A DNA stretch of 64,000 bases from a beta proteobacterium CB (GTDB lineage Bacteria > Pseudomonadota > Gammaproteobacteria > Burkholderiales > Burkholderiaceae), in contig CP004348.1 of NCBI GenBank assembly GCA_000342265.1, positions 930,001-994,000 on the forward strand, written 5' to 3'. Positions within the stretch are counted from its first letter, which is position 1. Each line of letters begins with the position of its first letter. Shown here in pieces: positions 50,143 to 61,726 of this stretch. Both the position numbers and the translations under genes were made by a program. The notes under the pieces are model-generated. The model searched no databases. It saw only the letters and a program-made list of their open reading frames with translations, and was not told where the DNA came from.

Positions 50143-50709
50143 CTAGATCCCTATTGTTAATGAAGGTGTAACGGTGGGTGTAATTTTAGGCATTGCATCA
50201 CCTAATTGTTTTGCCCAATCAGCTGGTAACCAGCCTTTAATTAAACTGGTTGCCATATCGATCGCTGGTCGGGTGATTGCTTTTTGCCAAGCCACACTTT
50301 GAGGTATCGGGGTCAAGGCGGCCAATGTAGCCATCACAACCACGACAACACCGCCACGCGCTAAGCCGAATACAAGACCAAGAAAGCGGTCTGTCATGCT
50401 TAATCCTGCAGACAAAATAATTTTTTGAATCACATTCCCAACTAAGCCACAGACAATCAAAGTCAGAATAAACAGAATGAGGAAGCTCACACCCAAACTC
50501 AAAAGCTCATCCATATGAAAAGTGGATAACCACTCCACAGAGAGATAGTTTGTGTAGTGATATGCAACCCAGGCTGCGACGAACCAAGAGGCAAGCGCCA
50601 ACACTTCTTTAAATAAGCCCCGAGAAATCCCCACCAATGCAGAAACCAACAGCACTACTAGGGTGAAGTAATCCACCGTAGTTAATTTCAGGGTGGATAA
50701 GTACTCCAT
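50143..50709 (-). CDS. cvpA: CvpA-family membrane protein
   Basis: A 188-residue protein with four hydrophobic segments; FTLVVLLVSALVGISRGLFKEVLAL near the start and GLVFGLARGGVVVVV near the C-terminus are family marks (given as parts). CvpA is needed for colicin V production in E. coli and for envelope stress tolerance in others. Its ATG overlaps the stop of the SPOR gene by one base (TAATG) and purF follows after 4 bp. Confidence 0.95.
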   Translation of the reverse strand: MEYLSTLKLTTVDYFTLVVLLVSALVGISRGLFKEVLALASWFVAAWVAYHYTNYLSVEWLSTFHMDELLSLGVSFLILFILTLIVCGLVGNVIQKIILSAGLSMTDRFLGLVFGLARGGVVVVVMATLAALTPIPQSVAWQKAITRPAIDMATSLIKGWLPADWAKQLGDAMPKITPTVTPSLTIGI

Positions 50710-51503
50710 TAAGGCGCTCCAACCTCAACCAGCCTTGGAGAAAGACCCATAGCTTTGACTTTTTTCTCAGCAGCCTCAGCCGCATCCTTGTCAGCAAATG
50801 GTCCCGCCCTCAATACATAAAGCTTTGTACCGTCAGTTCCAGTTTTATTAAGTACGTAGTTAGGGATCTTTTGATCCTTCATCTTGGCAATCCAGCCCTT
50901 AGCACGATCTTCCGAAGCAAATGCACCAATCTGGATGACGTACTTACCAGGGCCAGCCTTTTTAGGAAGCTCTTCCACTTTTGGCTTGATATTGGCATTT
51001 GGAGTCGCAACTACCTCTTCACCAGCAGCTAGACCTATTGAGTTCACTTTAGGGGTCACAGCTGTGGGTTTAGTTTCAGGCTTTAGATCAGGCGTTGCTG
51101 CAGAAACAACTTCTTTCGCTTGAGCAATTTCCTTATCTTTTGCGGGCGCTTGAATAATTTCTGATGGTTTAGCCTTTTCATCAATAGCTGGCATTGCAGC
51201 ATTGGGCGCAGGCAGGCTAGTAACAATATTGACCGCAATATCGTTGTTCACGGACTTGGGTTTGGTATCTAGGATACGGGGTAGGCCAACTACTGCAATT
51301 AACACTAAAACAGCTGCGCCAATCAGTCGATGGCGGGCACGCTGTTGCTCTGGATCTTCAGTAAGGGCAAGCTCTTCATTTTCTTGAGCACGCTGAAAAC
51401 TGCGGGGGGCTAATTTATTGACGGTACGGCGAGACCTTGCTGAACCTCGATCAAGGTCTTCAGTCTCAGAGTTTCGCTTAAAAAGCTTCGGTAAACGAAT
51501 CAT
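50709..51503 (-). CDS. SPOR-domain protein (DedD-like)
   Basis: A 264-residue bitopic membrane protein: an N-terminal cytoplasmic stretch rich in charge, a membrane segment (about 61-78, LIGAAVLVLIAVVGLPRIL), a long Pro/Ala/Lys linker and a C-terminal SPOR domain (about 183-262, KYVIQIGAFASEDRAKGW). SPOR domains bind denuded peptidoglycan at septa. The folC-SPOR-cvpA-purF order parallels folC-dedD-cvpA-purF in E. coli, so this is a DedD counterpart. Confidence 0.9.
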   Translation of the reverse strand: MIRLPKLFKRNSETEDLDRGSARSRRTVNKLAPRSFQRAQENEELALTEDPEQQRARHRLIGAAVLVLIAVVGLPRILDTKPKSVNNDIAVNIVTSLPAPNAAMPAIDEKAKPSEIIQAPAKDKEIAQAKEVVSAATPDLKPETKPTAVTPKVNSIGLAAGEEVVATPNANIKPKVEELPKKAGPGKYVIQIGAFASEDRAKGWIAKMKDQKIPNYVLNKTGTDGTKLYVLRAGPFADKDAAEAAEKKVKAMGLSPRLVEVGAP

Positions 51504-51506
51504 GGA

Positions 51507-52832
51507 TCAATGCGCCTGGTTATTTCGATATGCCATTACGCCGGCAACGGTATAGAAGGATCCGAAGATCACAATTCTATCACCCTCACCTGCCTTAGAA
51601 AGCGCTTTTTGATACGCTGCAGCAGGATCGGGGAAGCACTCGATACCGCCATCTTCCCCATTCTTAAGCGCTACACCTAGCCCCTGTAGCTTCTCGGATA
51701 GGGCTGAAGCGCTAGCGGCACGTGGTGTCGGCAAATCTGTGCAAAACCAGAAGTCCACACTGTTTAGCAAAGGCTTAATCACACCAGCAATATCTTTATC
51801 CGCCATCGCACCAAAAATGGCATAGGTATAAGGGTGATAGCCCATCCTATCGAGGCCCTGCCCCAAGGTGGCAGCTGCATGTGGATTATGGGCAACATCC
51901 AAAACTACAGTTGGTTGACCTGGAAGAACTTGGAAACGACCAGGCAGTTCTACTAAGGCAAATCCATTTCGAATATCCTGGGCGCTGACCGGAAGGCGAA
52001 GATGCAGGGCCATCAAAGCAGCAATCACAGCAGAAGCATTGAGGATTTGGTTGGCGCCTCGCAAAGCTGGATAACCAAGACCACTAAAACGTTTTTGACG
52101 CCCTGCCCAACCCCACTGCTGTTTATCTCCTTGAAAATTGTAATCACGACCCTGAAGCCATAAATCACAACCAAGTTTTCCAGCGTAATCGATCAAGGAT
52201 TGAGGGGGTACGGGATCACCGCAGACTGCAATAGCACCTGGACGGAAAATGCCAGCCTTTTCGAGACCAATAAGTTCACGCGTACCACCCAAAAAATCAG
52301 CGTGGTCAATATCAATACTGGTGACAATTGCGCAATCAGCATCAACAATATTTACAGCGTCTAAACGACCGCCCATGCCAACCTCAAGAACCACGGCATC
52401 TAAATTCGCCTTGGAAAATAAATGCATGATTGCCAAGGTGGTGAATTCAAAATAGGTCAAAGTTGGTGCATCAACCAAACTGACGCGAGCTCTCTCGACA
52501 GCGGCAAAATGTTCCAGCAATAGATCATCTTTTACCTCTTCACCGTTGACGCGGGCACGCTCATTAAAGACCAGCAAATGAGGCGACATATGGCAACCAA
52601 CTTTGTAGCCAGATGCCAGCAAAATACTTTCAAGATAGGCACATGTAGAACCCTTGCCATTGGTGCCAGCAATAGTAATAACAGGACAATCAAAATGGAG
52701 ACCTAGTGCCCCCTTAACTCGATTGATGCGATCAAGACCCATGTCGATGCCGACTGGGTGAGCAGTTTCGAGGTGACTAAGCCAGGCCGTTAGGCTAGTA
52801 AATAGAATGGGGGGTTGGTGTGCAGAACTCAA
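51507..52832 (-). CDS. folC: Dihydrofolate synthase/folylpolyglutamate synthase
   Basis: FolC adds glutamate to dihydropteroate and to folates. The 441 residues show the Mur-ligase-type P-loop TIAGTNGKGSTCAYLES (about 55-71), VDHADFLGGTRELIGLEKAG (as IDIDHADFLG) and HNPHAAATLGQGL in the C-terminal domain. The start is TTG at 52832, 5 bp after accD; no ATG occurs before conserved SLTAWLSHLE. It lies in the accD-folC-dedD-cvpA-purF order of E. coli. Confidence 0.94.
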   Translation of the reverse strand: MSSAHQPPILFTSLTAWLSHLETAHPVGIDMGLDRINRVKGALGLHFDCPVITIAGTNGKGSTCAYLESILLASGYKVGCHMSPHLLVFNERARVNGEEVKDDLLLEHFAAVERARVSLVDAPTLTYFEFTTLAIMHLFSKANLDAVVLEVGMGGRLDAVNIVDADCAIVTSIDIDHADFLGGTRELIGLEKAGIFRPGAIAVCGDPVPPQSLIDYAGKLGCDLWLQGRDYNFQGDKQQWGWAGRQKRFSGLGYPALRGANQILNASAVIAALMALHLRLPVSAQDIRNGFALVELPGRFQVLPGQPTVVLDVAHNPHAAATLGQGLDRMGYHPYTYAIFGAMADKDIAGVIKPLLNSVDFWFCTDLPTPRAASASALSEKLQGLGVALKNGEDGGIECFPDPAAAYQKALSKAGEGDRIVIFGSFYTVAGVMAYRNNQAH

Positions 52833-52837
52833 GCGCT

Positions 52838-53725
52838 TTATACAGCCGCGCTACCCGCAATCGCAGGCTCAGGAAGCTGCTGGAGCAATGCCAAGAGACG
52901 CGCGATTTCACCACGCATTTGGCGACGATCCACGATCATGTCAATGCCACCCTTTTGCATTAAGAACTCAGAACGCTGAAAGCCTTCTGGTAATTTTTCA
53001 CGTACGGTTTGCTCAATGACGCGTGGACCTGCAAAACCAATCAATGCTTTAGGCTCAGCCATTACTACATCACCCATAAAAGCGAAGCTGGCAGAAATAC
53101 CGCCCATAGTTGGATCGGTTAAGACGCTGATGTAGGGCAAACCTTTTTTAGCAAGCAAAGTCAACATCGAGTTGGTCTTAGCCATCTGAAATAAGGAAAG
53201 TAAACTTTCTTGCATACGCGCACCACCAGTAGCAGTCACGCAGATAAAAGCACATTTCTTTGCAATCGCTTCTTGCACACCTCGAGCAAAACGCTCACCA
53301 ACAACCGAACCCATTGAGCCGCCCATATACTGAAATTCGAAGCAAGCAGCTACAACTGGAATGCTTTCAATTTTGCCGCCAAGAACAATCAAGGCCTCAG
53401 ACTCACCTGAGGCATCACTAGCTTCTTTAAGACGATCTGGATACTTTTTGGAGTCTCTAAATTTCAGCGGATCGATTGGATAAATGTCTGCGCCAATCTC
53501 ATAGCGTCCTTTTGGATCTAAAAGACTATCAAGACGCTGACGAGCGCCAATGCGCATGTGGTGACTACACTTTGGGCAAACCGATAGATTAGCCTCTATA
53601 TCCGTGCTGTAAAGCACGGTTTCGCAGCTGGGGCACTTAACCCAGAGTCCTTCAGGAACAGATTTGCGATTCGCAGGATCCGTATGTTGGATTTGTGGGG
53701 GTAGTAATTTATCGATCCAGCTCAT
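52838..53725 (-). CDS. accD: Acetyl-CoA carboxylase carboxyltransferase beta subunit
   Basis: AccD is the zinc-bearing half of the carboxyltransferase that makes malonyl-CoA for fatty acids. The 295 residues have the N-terminal zinc ribbon (CPSC near 34 and CPKC near 53) and the crotonase-type core with [20 protein letters not shown] and [12 protein letters not shown]. It lies 22 bp after trpA. Confidence 0.98.
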   Translation of the reverse strand: MSWIDKLLPPQIQHTDPANRKSVPEGLWVKCPSCETVLYSTDIEANLSVCPKCSHHMRIGARQRLDSLLDPKGRYEIGADIYPIDPLKFRDSKKYPDRLKEASDASGESEALIVLGGKIESIPVVAACFEFQYMGGSMGSVVGERFARGVQEAIAKKCAFICVTATGGARMQESLLSLFQMAKTNSMLTLLAKKGLPYISVLTDPTMGGISASFAFMGDVVMAEPKALIGFAGPRVIEQTVREKLPEGFQRSEFLMQKGGIDMIVDRRQMRGEIARLLALLQQLPEPAIAGSAAV

Positions 53726-53747
53726 CAGTTTTTAACTATCCAGTGCA

Positions 53748-54545
53748 TTAACTATCTAAAGCGACGCGAATTTCACGTATGAAGGTTTCGAGTGATTGTA
53801 CCGCTTGGCCAGGGGCAGAATCCTCCAAAAGTCGAATAATTCGACTGCCAATCACTACTGCATCTGCGGTTTTTGATACTGCACGGGCACTTTCGGCATC
53901 ATTGATACCAAAACCTACCGCAATTGGAATGGCGGTGGCTTCACGGATTTTGGGAATAATACTAGCCACATCCTGAGTATTGAGGTGGGATGCTCCAGTT
54001 ACACCACGCATGGACACGTAATATATATAACCAGAAGCTATTTTGGCAGCATCCTTTATGCGATCTAGTGATGAAGTTGGGGCTAGTAGGAAAATTGGGT
54101 CGACACCAGCCAGCTTCATGCGAGCAGCGAAGTCCTCGCACTCTTCTGGAGGGTAATCCACCACAAGAACACCATCAACACCGGCAGCTTTAGCCTCCGT
54201 TGCGAATCGATCTGCACCCATCTGCTCCACTGGATTAGCGTAACCCATCAAGACGACTGGCGTGTTGGAGTCTAGCTTTCGAAACTCCTTAACCATGTCC
54301 AAGCAACCATGCAAAGTAACGCCTTGAGTGAGCGCCCTTTCAGAGGAGCGCTGAATTACAGGGCCATCCGCCATCGGATCAGAAAAGGGAACGCCGAGCT
54401 CAATAACGTTAGCTCCACCACGAACTAATGCATGCATTAATTCAGCTGTGAGCTTTGGATCAGGATCGCCCGCGGTAATAAAAGGAATTAGTCCTTTTTT
54501 TCCAGAAGCTTTGAGTTCATTAAAGAGTGCGGTAATTTTTGACAT
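53748..54545 (-). CDS. trpA: Tryptophan synthase alpha subunit
   Basis: TrpA cleaves indole-3-glycerol phosphate to indole, which passes to TrpB. The 265 residues show the catalytic Glu and Asp in [14 protein letters not shown] (about 48-61) and [10 protein letters not shown] (loop 6, phosphate side). It follows trpB by 48 bp. Confidence 0.98.
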   Translation of the reverse strand: MSKITALFNELKASGKKGLIPFITAGDPDPKLTAELMHALVRGGANVIELGVPFSDPMADGPVIQRSSERALTQGVTLHGCLDMVKEFRKLDSNTPVVLMGYANPVEQMGADRFATEAKAAGVDGVLVVDYPPEECEDFAARMKLAGVDPIFLLAPTSSLDRIKDAAKIASGYIYYVSMRGVTGASHLNTQDVASIIPKIREATAIPIAVGFGINDAESARAVSKTADAVVIGSRIIRLLEDSAPGQAVQSLETFIREIRVALDS

Positions 54546-54593
54546 GGAAATTCGTGTTTATTATTTTTATAGATGTTCGTGATGGGCTTTGAA

Positions 54594-55787
54594 TTAACCT
54601 TCAGAGCCAGTAGCTTGCGCAACGGTATGCATATCTTTATCACCGCGACCAGACAAGTTCACCAAGATTGTTTTATCTTTCGAAAGTGTTGGCGCTAATT
54701 TACATGCGTACGCAATTGCGTGTGAAGACTCTAAGGCAGGAATAATGCCCTCGATACGGCAGCAATCATGAAAAGCTTTCAAGGCCTCTTCATCCGTCAC
54801 CGCAACATAATCAGCACGACCCGAATCTTTTAGCCACGCATGCTCAGGGCCAACACCTGGATAGTCCATACCTGCTGAAACGGAATGGGTTTCAGAAATC
54901 TGACCATTTTCATCCTGCAATAAATAGGTACGGTTACCGTGCAGTACACCCGGCTTGCCAACGCAAAGTGCGGCAGAGTGAAGGCCACTATTTAAGCCAT
55001 GACCCGCAGCCTCAACGCCAACCAATTTCACTTCTGGATAATCTATATATGGATAAAAGATGCCCATTGCATTGGAACCACCGCCAACGCATGCCATTAC
55101 ATAGTCAGGTTGACGCCCAGTCATTTCAGGCATCTGTACTTTGCACTCTTCGCCGATCACACTCTGAAAATCCCGAACCATCATCGGATAAGGATGTGGG
55201 CCAGCAACAGTGCCAATAATGTAAAAGGTATCCTCTACGTTCGTCACCCAATCTCGCATCGCTTCATTCAGCGCATCTTTGAGAGTCTTCGTACCAGATT
55301 CAACGGGCACCACTTTTGCGCCAAGTAATTTCATGCGAAATACGTTTTGGGCTTGACGCGCCACGTCAACAGAACCTTGATAGACAGTGCAATCCAAACC
55401 AAAGCGCGCACAAATAGTTGCGGTTGCAACGCCATGCTGCCCCGCTCCAGTTTCAGCAATGATTCTTGGCTTACCCATGCGCTTGGCCAGCATCGCTTGA
55501 CCAATCACGTTATTAATTTTGTGAGCGCCAGTATGATTTAAATCTTCACGCTTGAGATAAATCTGCGCACCGCCTAGCATCTCACTCCAACGCTTAGCGT
55601 GATACACAGGTGATGGGCGACCAACAAAGTGCTTAAGCTCGTAATGAAATTCTTCTAAAAACTCGGGATCGTATTGATATTTTGCATACGCCGCTTTAAG
55701 TTCATCCAAAGCGAACATGAGTGTCTCGGAAACAAATACGCCACCGTAAGGACCGAAGTGTCCTCGTGCATCTGGCTTATCGTACAT
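54594..55787 (-). CDS. trpB: Tryptophan synthase beta subunit
   Basis: TrpB joins indole and serine to make tryptophan. The 397 residues show the PLP Lys in [10 protein letters not shown] (about 88), AETGAGQHG (about 110-118) and the phosphate-binding VGGGSNAMG. The N-terminus [16 protein letters not shown] is the TrpB1 type. It lies between trpF and trpA in the usual order for betaproteobacteria; trpC, trpD and trpE are elsewhere. Confidence 0.98.
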   Translation of the reverse strand: MYDKPDARGHFGPYGGVFVSETLMFALDELKAAYAKYQYDPEFLEEFHYELKHFVGRPSPVYHAKRWSEMLGGAQIYLKREDLNHTGAHKINNVIGQAMLAKRMGKPRIIAETGAGQHGVATATICARFGLDCTVYQGSVDVARQAQNVFRMKLLGAKVVPVESGTKTLKDALNEAMRDWVTNVEDTFYIIGTVAGPHPYPMMVRDFQSVIGEECKVQMPEMTGRQPDYVMACVGGGSNAMGIFYPYIDYPEVKLVGVEAAGHGLNSGLHSAALCVGKPGVLHGNRTYLLQDENGQISETHSVSAGMDYPGVGPEHAWLKDSGRADYVAVTDEEALKAFHDCCRIEGIIPALESSHAIAYACKLAPTLSKDKTILVNLSGRGDKDMHTVAQATGSEG

Positions 55788-55819
55788 AAATACCTCTTTT
55801 GATTAGTTGCAGCAAATAA

Positions 55820-56494
55820 TTAGGATGATGAGCTTGCGTCTGCCGCTCGCACCGCCTCGATAAACTGCCTCATCAAGACGTGATCTTTTACACCCTTACT
55901 GATTTCTACGCCACTTGAGACGTCAACCGCGCAAGGATGAAGGCAAGCAATGGCTTCGCCCACGTTGTGAACGTTCAATCCACCACTCAAAACGACCTGA
56001 GGCGCGTTTGCGCTTATCCATGTTTGTGGAATTCCTGACCAATCAAAAGGAACGCCTCCTCCACCGTAACCCTCAACGAGAGCGTCGAGCAAAAAGGCAT
56101 TTGCTTGTCTATATTGTAGGGAAAAATCATCAAACGCGAAGCCGGCCCCAATGCGTGCAGCCTTCATCCAAGGCTGCTCCGCAGCTAGGCGCTCACACTC
56201 CTCAGGGGACTCATCCCCATGAAACTGCCATAAGGTGATAGTGGTAGCTGCCCTAATAGCCTCAAACTCAGCATCTGTGGCGTTCACGACCAAGCCGACG
56301 GCATCAACCCCCGCCGGGAGCCTAGAAATCAATGCAGCGGCAATATTGGGGGTAACGGCTCTCGGACTTGGCGGATAGAACACAAAACCAACTGCATCTA
56401 CCCCAGCAGCAACGGCAGCATCCACATCGGCGGGCGTCTTGAGGCCACAGATTTTGACCCTAGTACGGCCAGGAGAGTTGGTAAGTAAGCCCAT
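55820..56494 (-). CDS. trpF: Phosphoribosylanthranilate isomerase
   Basis: TrpF isomerises phosphoribosylanthranilate in tryptophan synthesis. The 224 residues show the catalytic Cys in VKICGLKTPADV (about 16), FVFYPPSPRAV and the catalytic Asp in FLLDALVEGYGG. The phosphate site is VLSGGLNVHNV and VDVSSGVE. trpB lies 32 bp downstream. Confidence 0.97.
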   Translation of the reverse strand: MGLLTNSPGRTRVKICGLKTPADVDAAVAAGVDAVGFVFYPPSPRAVTPNIAAALISRLPAGVDAVGLVVNATDAEFEAIRAATTITLWQFHGDESPEECERLAAEQPWMKAARIGAGFAFDDFSLQYRQANAFLLDALVEGYGGGGVPFDWSGIPQTWISANAPQVVLSGGLNVHNVGEAIACLHPCAVDVSSGVEISKGVKDHVLMRQFIEAVRAADASSSS

Positions 56495-56532
56495 AAAGGA
56501 AATGATAAGGCCTTAAGCAAATAAAGACCTAC

Positions 56533-57360
56533 TTAGGCGTAAACCGCCTTAGGCAACCACGAATTAGCCAGACAAGGACTGGGAATCTGAAACTCATCTG
56601 GATAGGCAATTTGAGCCAAATAGAGACCAGCCGGAGAAAACGTTGGTGCAGCAACACTGCGGTCTTTTGCTGCCAGAACTTCTGCCATCCAACCTGCTTT
56701 TTGCTTGCCAACGCCAATTTGGATAAAACTGCCAACTAGATTTCGCACCATGTGATGTAAGAAGGCATTGCCTTTGATCTTGAAATACAGCCATGGCTCA
56801 CTCGAGAATATCTCAATGGAATACATCGTCTTCACGGGGGTCTTACTTTGACACTCTGAAGAGCGGAATGAGGTGAAATCATGCTCACCAATCAAACATT
56901 CGGCAGCAACCCTCATGGCATCTACATCAAACCAGCGATCAGTTGGGAGCATGACATAACCAGCGCGATTGGCTGCCATGGGGGAGCGACATGGGCCAGC
57001 ATGCAATGCATAAATATAAGTGCGCTCATGAGCAGAATAACGGGCGCTAAATTCATCGGGAACTACCTGAGCCCAATTCACTACTATCGATTCAGGCAAG
57101 AATGTATTCACCCCCCTTACCCAAGACCAATTTTCACGTTCAACCTCAACATCAAAGTGAACAACCTGCCCCAAAGCATGAACGCCCGTATCGGTTCTGC
57201 CTGCTGTAATGACGCGAATAGGATTCGCTTTAGCTGCCTCAACCCCTACAAATAACGCGATTGCCTTTTCCAATTCATCTTGAATAGTGATTTGATCGAC
57301 TTGTGATTGCCATCCAGAATAGGGGCTGCCATCATACTGAAGGCCTAAGGCGATACGCAT
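56533..57360 (-). CDS. truA: tRNA pseudouridine(38-40) synthase
   Basis: TruA makes pseudouridine at positions 38-40 of tRNAs. The 275 residues show the catalytic Asp in [17 protein letters not shown] (about 55), the start [14 protein letters not shown] and [11 protein letters not shown] near 200. It lies 8 bp after fimV and 38 bp before trpF, an order found widely in gamma- and betaproteobacteria. Confidence 0.97.
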   Translation of the reverse strand: MRIALGLQYDGSPYSGWQSQVDQITIQDELEKAIALFVGVEAAKANPIRVITAGRTDTGVHALGQVVHFDVEVERENWSWVRGVNTFLPESIVVNWAQVVPDEFSARYSAHERTYIYALHAGPCRSPMAANRAGYVMLPTDRWFDVDAMRVAAECLIGEHDFTSFRSSECQSKTPVKTMYSIEIFSSEPWLYFKIKGNAFLHHMVRNLVGSFIQIGVGKQKAGWMAEVLAAKDRSVAAPTFSPAGLYLAQIAYPDEFQIPSPCLANSWLPKAVYA

Positions 57361-57368
57361 AGCAAGAG

Positions 57369-58754
57369 TCAGTTATTGCGGTGTAACAACTCAGCCAATA
57401 AACCCTGAGCTTCTATCATGATTGCGGGATCTATAGATCCACCAATCTGAACAATTTCCTGAAGAGATTTTTGGGCAGCAGAAAAATCTTCAATGGTGAT
57501 ATAAGCACGCGCAAGATTCAACTTAACCCGAAGAGCATCGGCAAGCGGGTTTAACTCAGCAACCGGGGGTTGAGTATTTTTTTTAGCAGGAGTTAAATCT
57601 AGATCAATGCCAGCAAAAAGGGCCTTGGCGCGATCTGGCATTGCGCCAAGAGATGAAAGAGGCGCCTTAGTGACAGCAGCATCTTTAGGAATGCTGTTTG
57701 AAAAATTGGGCCCCTCAGAACGACGAGCATTTTTTGCAAGCAACCATAGAAGCAAGCCTGTCAGACCCATCAAAACTAAGGCAAATATTGCTGGAGCAAA
57801 ACCTCCCAAGCCAAAAGATCCATCATTTTTAGCAGATTCTGAGGACTTACCTTTAGCTTGATCAAGCAAACGCTGTAAGTCAGCAATATTCTTCTCAAGC
57901 TCGGCTACGCGCACTCGAGTTTGCTCAAGTGCTTTTTCTTGGGCGACTAGATCTTCTGTGTAGCGGCGCTCTTCAGCATTACCTTCAGCACTTGATCCGA
58001 TTTTGAGGCGATCTTTGGGTACGGGCTCTACACCACGCTTTGTGCTATTTGTAGTTAAAGCCCCACTCTTTGCTTCACGCTCAGCTAGCCACTGAGCATT
58101 TGACTCGGCAACAAACTGTTGAGCCTCTGCTGGACTAATAGAGCGGAGTAAAGCTTGATTGGGTTGATTTAGCTCTGCACCGGCCTCGAGACGGTTAATA
58201 CTACCGCTTGCAAATGCATCGGGATTAGCCCTGAACAATGCCATCATCGTTTGATCTAGCGATGCACCCTGTAACTGAGGGGCTAATTGGGCTGCAATTT
58301 CCGATAAGGTTTGACCAGGTCTTACCAAAATCTTCTGAGCATCTCCAAGTAGCAATGTGTAGGCTTTAGCAAGGCTTCCTGCAGACCAATTGAGTGTTAC
58401 CAAGACATCCAAGAATGGATCATCAGTCATAGGTACGGATTCAACCGTCTCCACTAAGACCATTAATTGCTCTTGTTGATTGCGATAAATCATCGCTTGG
58501 GGATTTAGTGAGAGTATCTTTTGGGATATCCCCAAACGATCGTAGGCAGTCTTGCTGGCGATGCTGACATTCAGACTTGAAATAGCTGACTGTTCGTCCG
58601 CCCCAACTCGAATTGGAAACTCTACTTTGAGAGGTTCGCCGGACCTAGAAAGCAGTTTTGGTGAGCCAAGAGAAATGGCTCCTGCCGTACATGACCAACC
58701 TAGCCAAACTAAGCACAGCGCTCGTGCAAACTGAATTTGGCCGAATCTGAGCAT
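57369..58754 (-). CDS. FimV-like peptidoglycan-binding hub protein (short form)
   Basis: A 461-residue protein with a signal peptide (cleavage near TAGAIS), the FimV N-terminal beta domain (about 28-130: [20 protein letters not shown]), a LysM-like segment (about 140-195: [14 protein letters not shown]), a coiled coil (about 255-300), one membrane segment (about 317-336) and a C-terminal TPR-like part ending in [12 protein letters not shown]. FimV in pseudomonads organises the cell pole and type IV pili and is about twice as long; the acidic repeats are missing here. The asd-fimV-truA order is typical. Its ATG overlaps the asd stop. Confidence 0.87.
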   Translation of the reverse strand: MLRFGQIQFARALCLVWLGWSCTAGAISLGSPKLLSRSGEPLKVEFPIRVGADEQSAISSLNVSIASKTAYDRLGISQKILSLNPQAMIYRNQQEQLMVLVETVESVPMTDDPFLDVLVTLNWSAGSLAKAYTLLLGDAQKILVRPGQTLSEIAAQLAPQLQGASLDQTMMALFRANPDAFASGSINRLEAGAELNQPNQALLRSISPAEAQQFVAESNAQWLAEREAKSGALTTNSTKRGVEPVPKDRLKIGSSAEGNAEERRYTEDLVAQEKALEQTRVRVAELEKNIADLQRLLDQAKGKSSESAKNDGSFGLGGFAPAIFALVLMGLTGLLLWLLAKNARRSEGPNFSNSIPKDAAVTKAPLSSLGAMPDRAKALFAGIDLDLTPAKKNTQPPVAELNPLADALRVKLNLARAYITIEDFSAAQKSLQEIVQIGGSIDPAIMIEAQGLLAELLHRNN

Positions 58755-59911
58755 TAGCGCTCTAACAAGATGCGAAGCATGCGACGCAATGGCTCAGCAG
58801 CACCCCACAAGAGTTGATCGCCTACTGTAAAAGCACCAAGGTACTCAGGACCCATCGCCATTTTGTGTAGGCGGCCAATAGGAACCGACAATGTGCCACT
58901 GATTGCTGCTGGAGACAGTTCGCGCTCTGTAGTCTCACGATCATTTGGAATCACTTTGACCCATTGATTATCGTTAGCCAAGATTGCTTCGATCTCTTTC
59001 AATGGAATATCTTTTTTTAGTTTGACGGTCAAGCCTTGTGAGTGACAACGCATAGCGCCAACACGAACACACAAACCATCAATTGGAATGCTTCCAGGCG
59101 TTCTAAATGCAGGTCGACCCAAGATCTTATTAAACTCGGCACCGCCCTTCCACTCCTCTTTGGTTTGACCATTCTCAACTGGTACGTCAATCCATGGGAT
59201 TAAGCTACCAGCCAAAGGCGTATTGCGGAAGTTCTTCTTCGGAAAATCAGGTGAACGTAGAGTCTCCGTAATTTTTCGATCAATATCTAAGATCCAAGAT
59301 GAAGGATCCGCCAATTCAGTTGCTACGCTGTCGCGCAATGCGCCCATTTGCAATAACAACTCACGCATATTTTGCGCACCTGCACCAGAGGCTGCTTGAT
59401 AAGTCATGGCGCTAATCCACTCAACCATGTCAGCCTTAACCAAGCCGCCCATAGCCATCATCATCAAACTGACCGTACAGTTACTACCAATCCAATTTTT
59501 TCCGCCAGCAGCCAATGCCTTATCAATTACAGGGCGATTTACTGGGTCCAAAATTAAGACTGCATCGTCCTTCATACGTAATGCACTAGCAGCATCAATC
59601 CAATGACCTTGCCAACCAGCAGCACGCAACTGAGGAAAAATCTCATTGGTGTAATCACCGCCTTGGCAAGTCAAAATAATGTCGCAACGAGCAAGTGCTT
59701 TGATGTCATTGGCATTCAACAAAGTGTTTTCACTTTTACTTACCTTCTGACCATTCAGGAGCGGCACTTCACCACCAGCCTGGCTCGTACTAAAAAATAG
59801 TGGCTCGATGAGATCAAAATCTTTTTCAGCCAGCATTCTCTCCATAAGAACGCTACCAACCATACCGCGCCAGCCAACTAAGCCTACTAATGGTGTTTTT
59901 GTATTTGACAT
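58754..59911 (-). CDS. asd: Aspartate-semialdehyde dehydrogenase
   Basis: Asd reduces aspartyl phosphate to the semialdehyde for lysine, methionine, threonine and peptidoglycan diaminopimelate. The 385 residues show the NADP loop [18 protein letters not shown], the catalytic Cys in [10 protein letters not shown] (about 138) and the His in [13 protein letters not shown] (about 283). It is the longer gammaproteobacterial-type Asd. leuB lies 40 bp upstream. Confidence 0.97.
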   Translation of the reverse strand: MSNTKTPLVGLVGWRGMVGSVLMERMLAEKDFDLIEPLFFSTSQAGGEVPLLNGQKVSKSENTLLNANDIKALARCDIILTCQGGDYTNEIFPQLRAAGWQGHWIDAASALRMKDDAVLILDPVNRPVIDKALAAGGKNWIGSNCTVSLMMMAMGGLVKADMVEWISAMTYQAASGAGAQNMRELLLQMGALRDSVATELADPSSWILDIDRKITETLRSPDFPKKNFRNTPLAGSLIPWIDVPVENGQTKEEWKGGAEFNKILGRPAFRTPGSIPIDGLCVRVGAMRCHSQGLTVKLKKDIPLKEIEAILANDNQWVKVIPNDRETTERELSPAAISGTLSVPIGRLHKMAMGPEYLGAFTVGDQLLWGAAEPLRRMLRILLER

Positions 59912-59951
59912 GATGAATGATCTATTGAATGTATTTATTTAAGGTGGTGCG

Positions 59952-61025
59952 TTATTTTGAAAGAGCTGCTACTACAGCATCACCCATTTCAATGGTAGAA
60001 ACTTTTTTGGTGCCTTCAGTGTAGATGTCAGTTGTACGCAAGCCTTGTGATAAGACCTTTTGTACTGCCGCTTCGATACGATCAGCTTCGGCTGGCATGC
60101 CCAAGGAATAACGCAACATCATCGCAGCAGACAGAATGGTTGCCAATGGATTGGCGATGCCCTTACCAGCGATATCTGGAGCCGATCCATGGCTTGGCTC
60201 ATACAAGCCTTTGTTGTTTTTATCCAAGGAGGCTGAAGGTAGCATACCAATAGAGCCTGTCAGCATCGAAGCTTCATCGGACAGAATGTCGCCAAACAAG
60301 TTGCCGGTAACAACAACATCGAATGCTTTTGGCGCCTTGACTAATTGCATTGCTGCGTTATCCACGTACATGTGTGACAACTCAACATCAGGATATTCCT
60401 TACCAACACGAATCATGACATCACGCCAAAGCTGTGATGTCTCAAGAACATTTGCCTTATCGACGCTGCAAACTTTTTTGCCACGCTTACGTGCTGCTTC
60501 GAAAGCAACGCGGCCAATGCGCTCTACTTCTGGCTCGCTGTAATGCATCATGTCGTAGCCTTCGCGTGCACCCTTAAACAAGGGAAGCTCAGAGGAACGA
60601 ATGCCACGCGGCTGTCCAAAGTAGATATCGCCGTTGAGTTCGCGAATAATCAAAATATCGAGACCGCTAACAATTTCTGGCTTAAGACTAGATGCGGAAG
60701 TTAATTCGTCGTAGCAAATAGCAGGCCTGAAATTGGCAAATAATTCCAAATGTTTGCGCAATCCCAAGATAGCCTGCTCAGGACGGAGTTCGCGAGCCAA
60801 GCTGTCATATTTCCAATCACCTACAGCGCCAAACAAAATAGCATCCGCTTTCTTGGCCAGTTCTAATGTTGCGGGTGGCAATGGATGACCAGCCACATCA
60901 TAAGCAGCACCGCCAACAGGAGCTGTCTCAAGGTCGAATTGAGGGCCAAGCGCGTTTAATACCTTAACGGCTTCAGCAACGATTTCCGGACCGATACCAT
61001 CGCCCGGTAGGACTGCAATTTTCAT
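59952..61025 (-). CDS. leuB: 3-isopropylmalate dehydrogenase
   Basis: LeuB oxidises 3-isopropylmalate in leucine synthesis. The 357 residues show the start [14 protein letters not shown], the substrate loop [13 protein letters not shown], the catalytic region [17 protein letters not shown] (Lys) and [19 protein letters not shown]. It lies 23 bp after leuD. Confidence 0.98.
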   Translation of the reverse strand: MKIAVLPGDGIGPEIVAEAVKVLNALGPQFDLETAPVGGAAYDVAGHPLPPATLELAKKADAILFGAVGDWKYDSLARELRPEQAILGLRKHLELFANFRPAICYDELTSASSLKPEIVSGLDILIIRELNGDIYFGQPRGIRSSELPLFKGAREGYDMMHYSEPEVERIGRVAFEAARKRGKKVCSVDKANVLETSQLWRDVMIRVGKEYPDVELSHMYVDNAAMQLVKAPKAFDVVVTGNLFGDILSDEASMLTGSIGMLPSASLDKNNKGLYEPSHGSAPDIAGKGIANPLATILSAAMMLRYSLGMPAEADRIEAAVQKVLSQGLRTTDIYTEGTKKVSTIEMGDAVVAALSK

Positions 61026-61048
61026 GAAAGGCCTTTAACTGGATAAAA

Positions 61049-61696
61049 CTACGGCAGTTGTGTCGCAAGCCAAGGCATCTTGAGGATACGCTCAGCTTCA
61101 TAAGCCTTGATTTTATCTGCATGTTGCAGAGTTAAGCCAATGTCGTCCAGGCCATTCAGGAGGCAATGCTTTCTGAACGGAGCTACATCGAAGCTATAGG
61201 CAGTGCCGACGGGGGTAATGACTTGCTGGGCTTCCAGGTCAATAGTCAGTTGATAGCCGGTAAAAGCCAGCGTTTCATTAAATAAATGGTCAACCTGTAG
61301 CTCGGTAAGAACAATCGGCAAAAGTCCATTTTTAAAGCAATTGTTGTAGAAAATATCGGCAAAGCTCGGGGCAATCACAGCTCTAAAGCCGTACTGATCC
61401 AATGCCCATGGCGCATGCTCTCGGGAGCTGCCACAACCAAAATTCTTGCGTGCCAGCAAAATACCCGCATCTTTATAACGCGGCTGGTTTAAAACAAAAT
61501 CAGGGTTAACCGGGCGACTGCTGCAATCCTGGCCAGGCTCACCATGGTCTAGATAGCGCCACTCGTCAAATAAATTCTGACCAAAGCCAGTTTTCTTAAT
61601 TGATTTTAAGAATTGCTTTGGGATGATGGCATCGGTATCGACATTCTCGCGATTAAGCGGCGCAACCAAGCCTTTGTATACCGTAAATTTTTCCAT
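61049..61696 (-). CDS. leuD: 3-isopropylmalate dehydratase small subunit
   Basis: LeuD pairs with LeuC to isomerise isopropylmalate. The 215 residues show [14 protein letters not shown] (about 86-99) and [17 protein letters not shown] near the start. It lies 30 bp after the small lipoprotein gene, which separates it from leuC. Confidence 0.98.
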   Translation of the reverse strand: MEKFTVYKGLVAPLNRENVDTDAIIPKQFLKSIKKTGFGQNLFDEWRYLDHGEPGQDCSSRPVNPDFVLNQPRYKDAGILLARKNFGCGSSREHAPWALDQYGFRAVIAPSFADIFYNNCFKNGLLPIVLTELQVDHLFNETLAFTGYQLTIDLEAQQVITPVGTAYSFDVAPFRKHCLLNGLDDIGLTLQHADKIKAYEAERILKMPWLATQLP

Positions 61697-61726
61697 AATG
61701 ATCTTCGCTAAATATTGACTGTGCGC

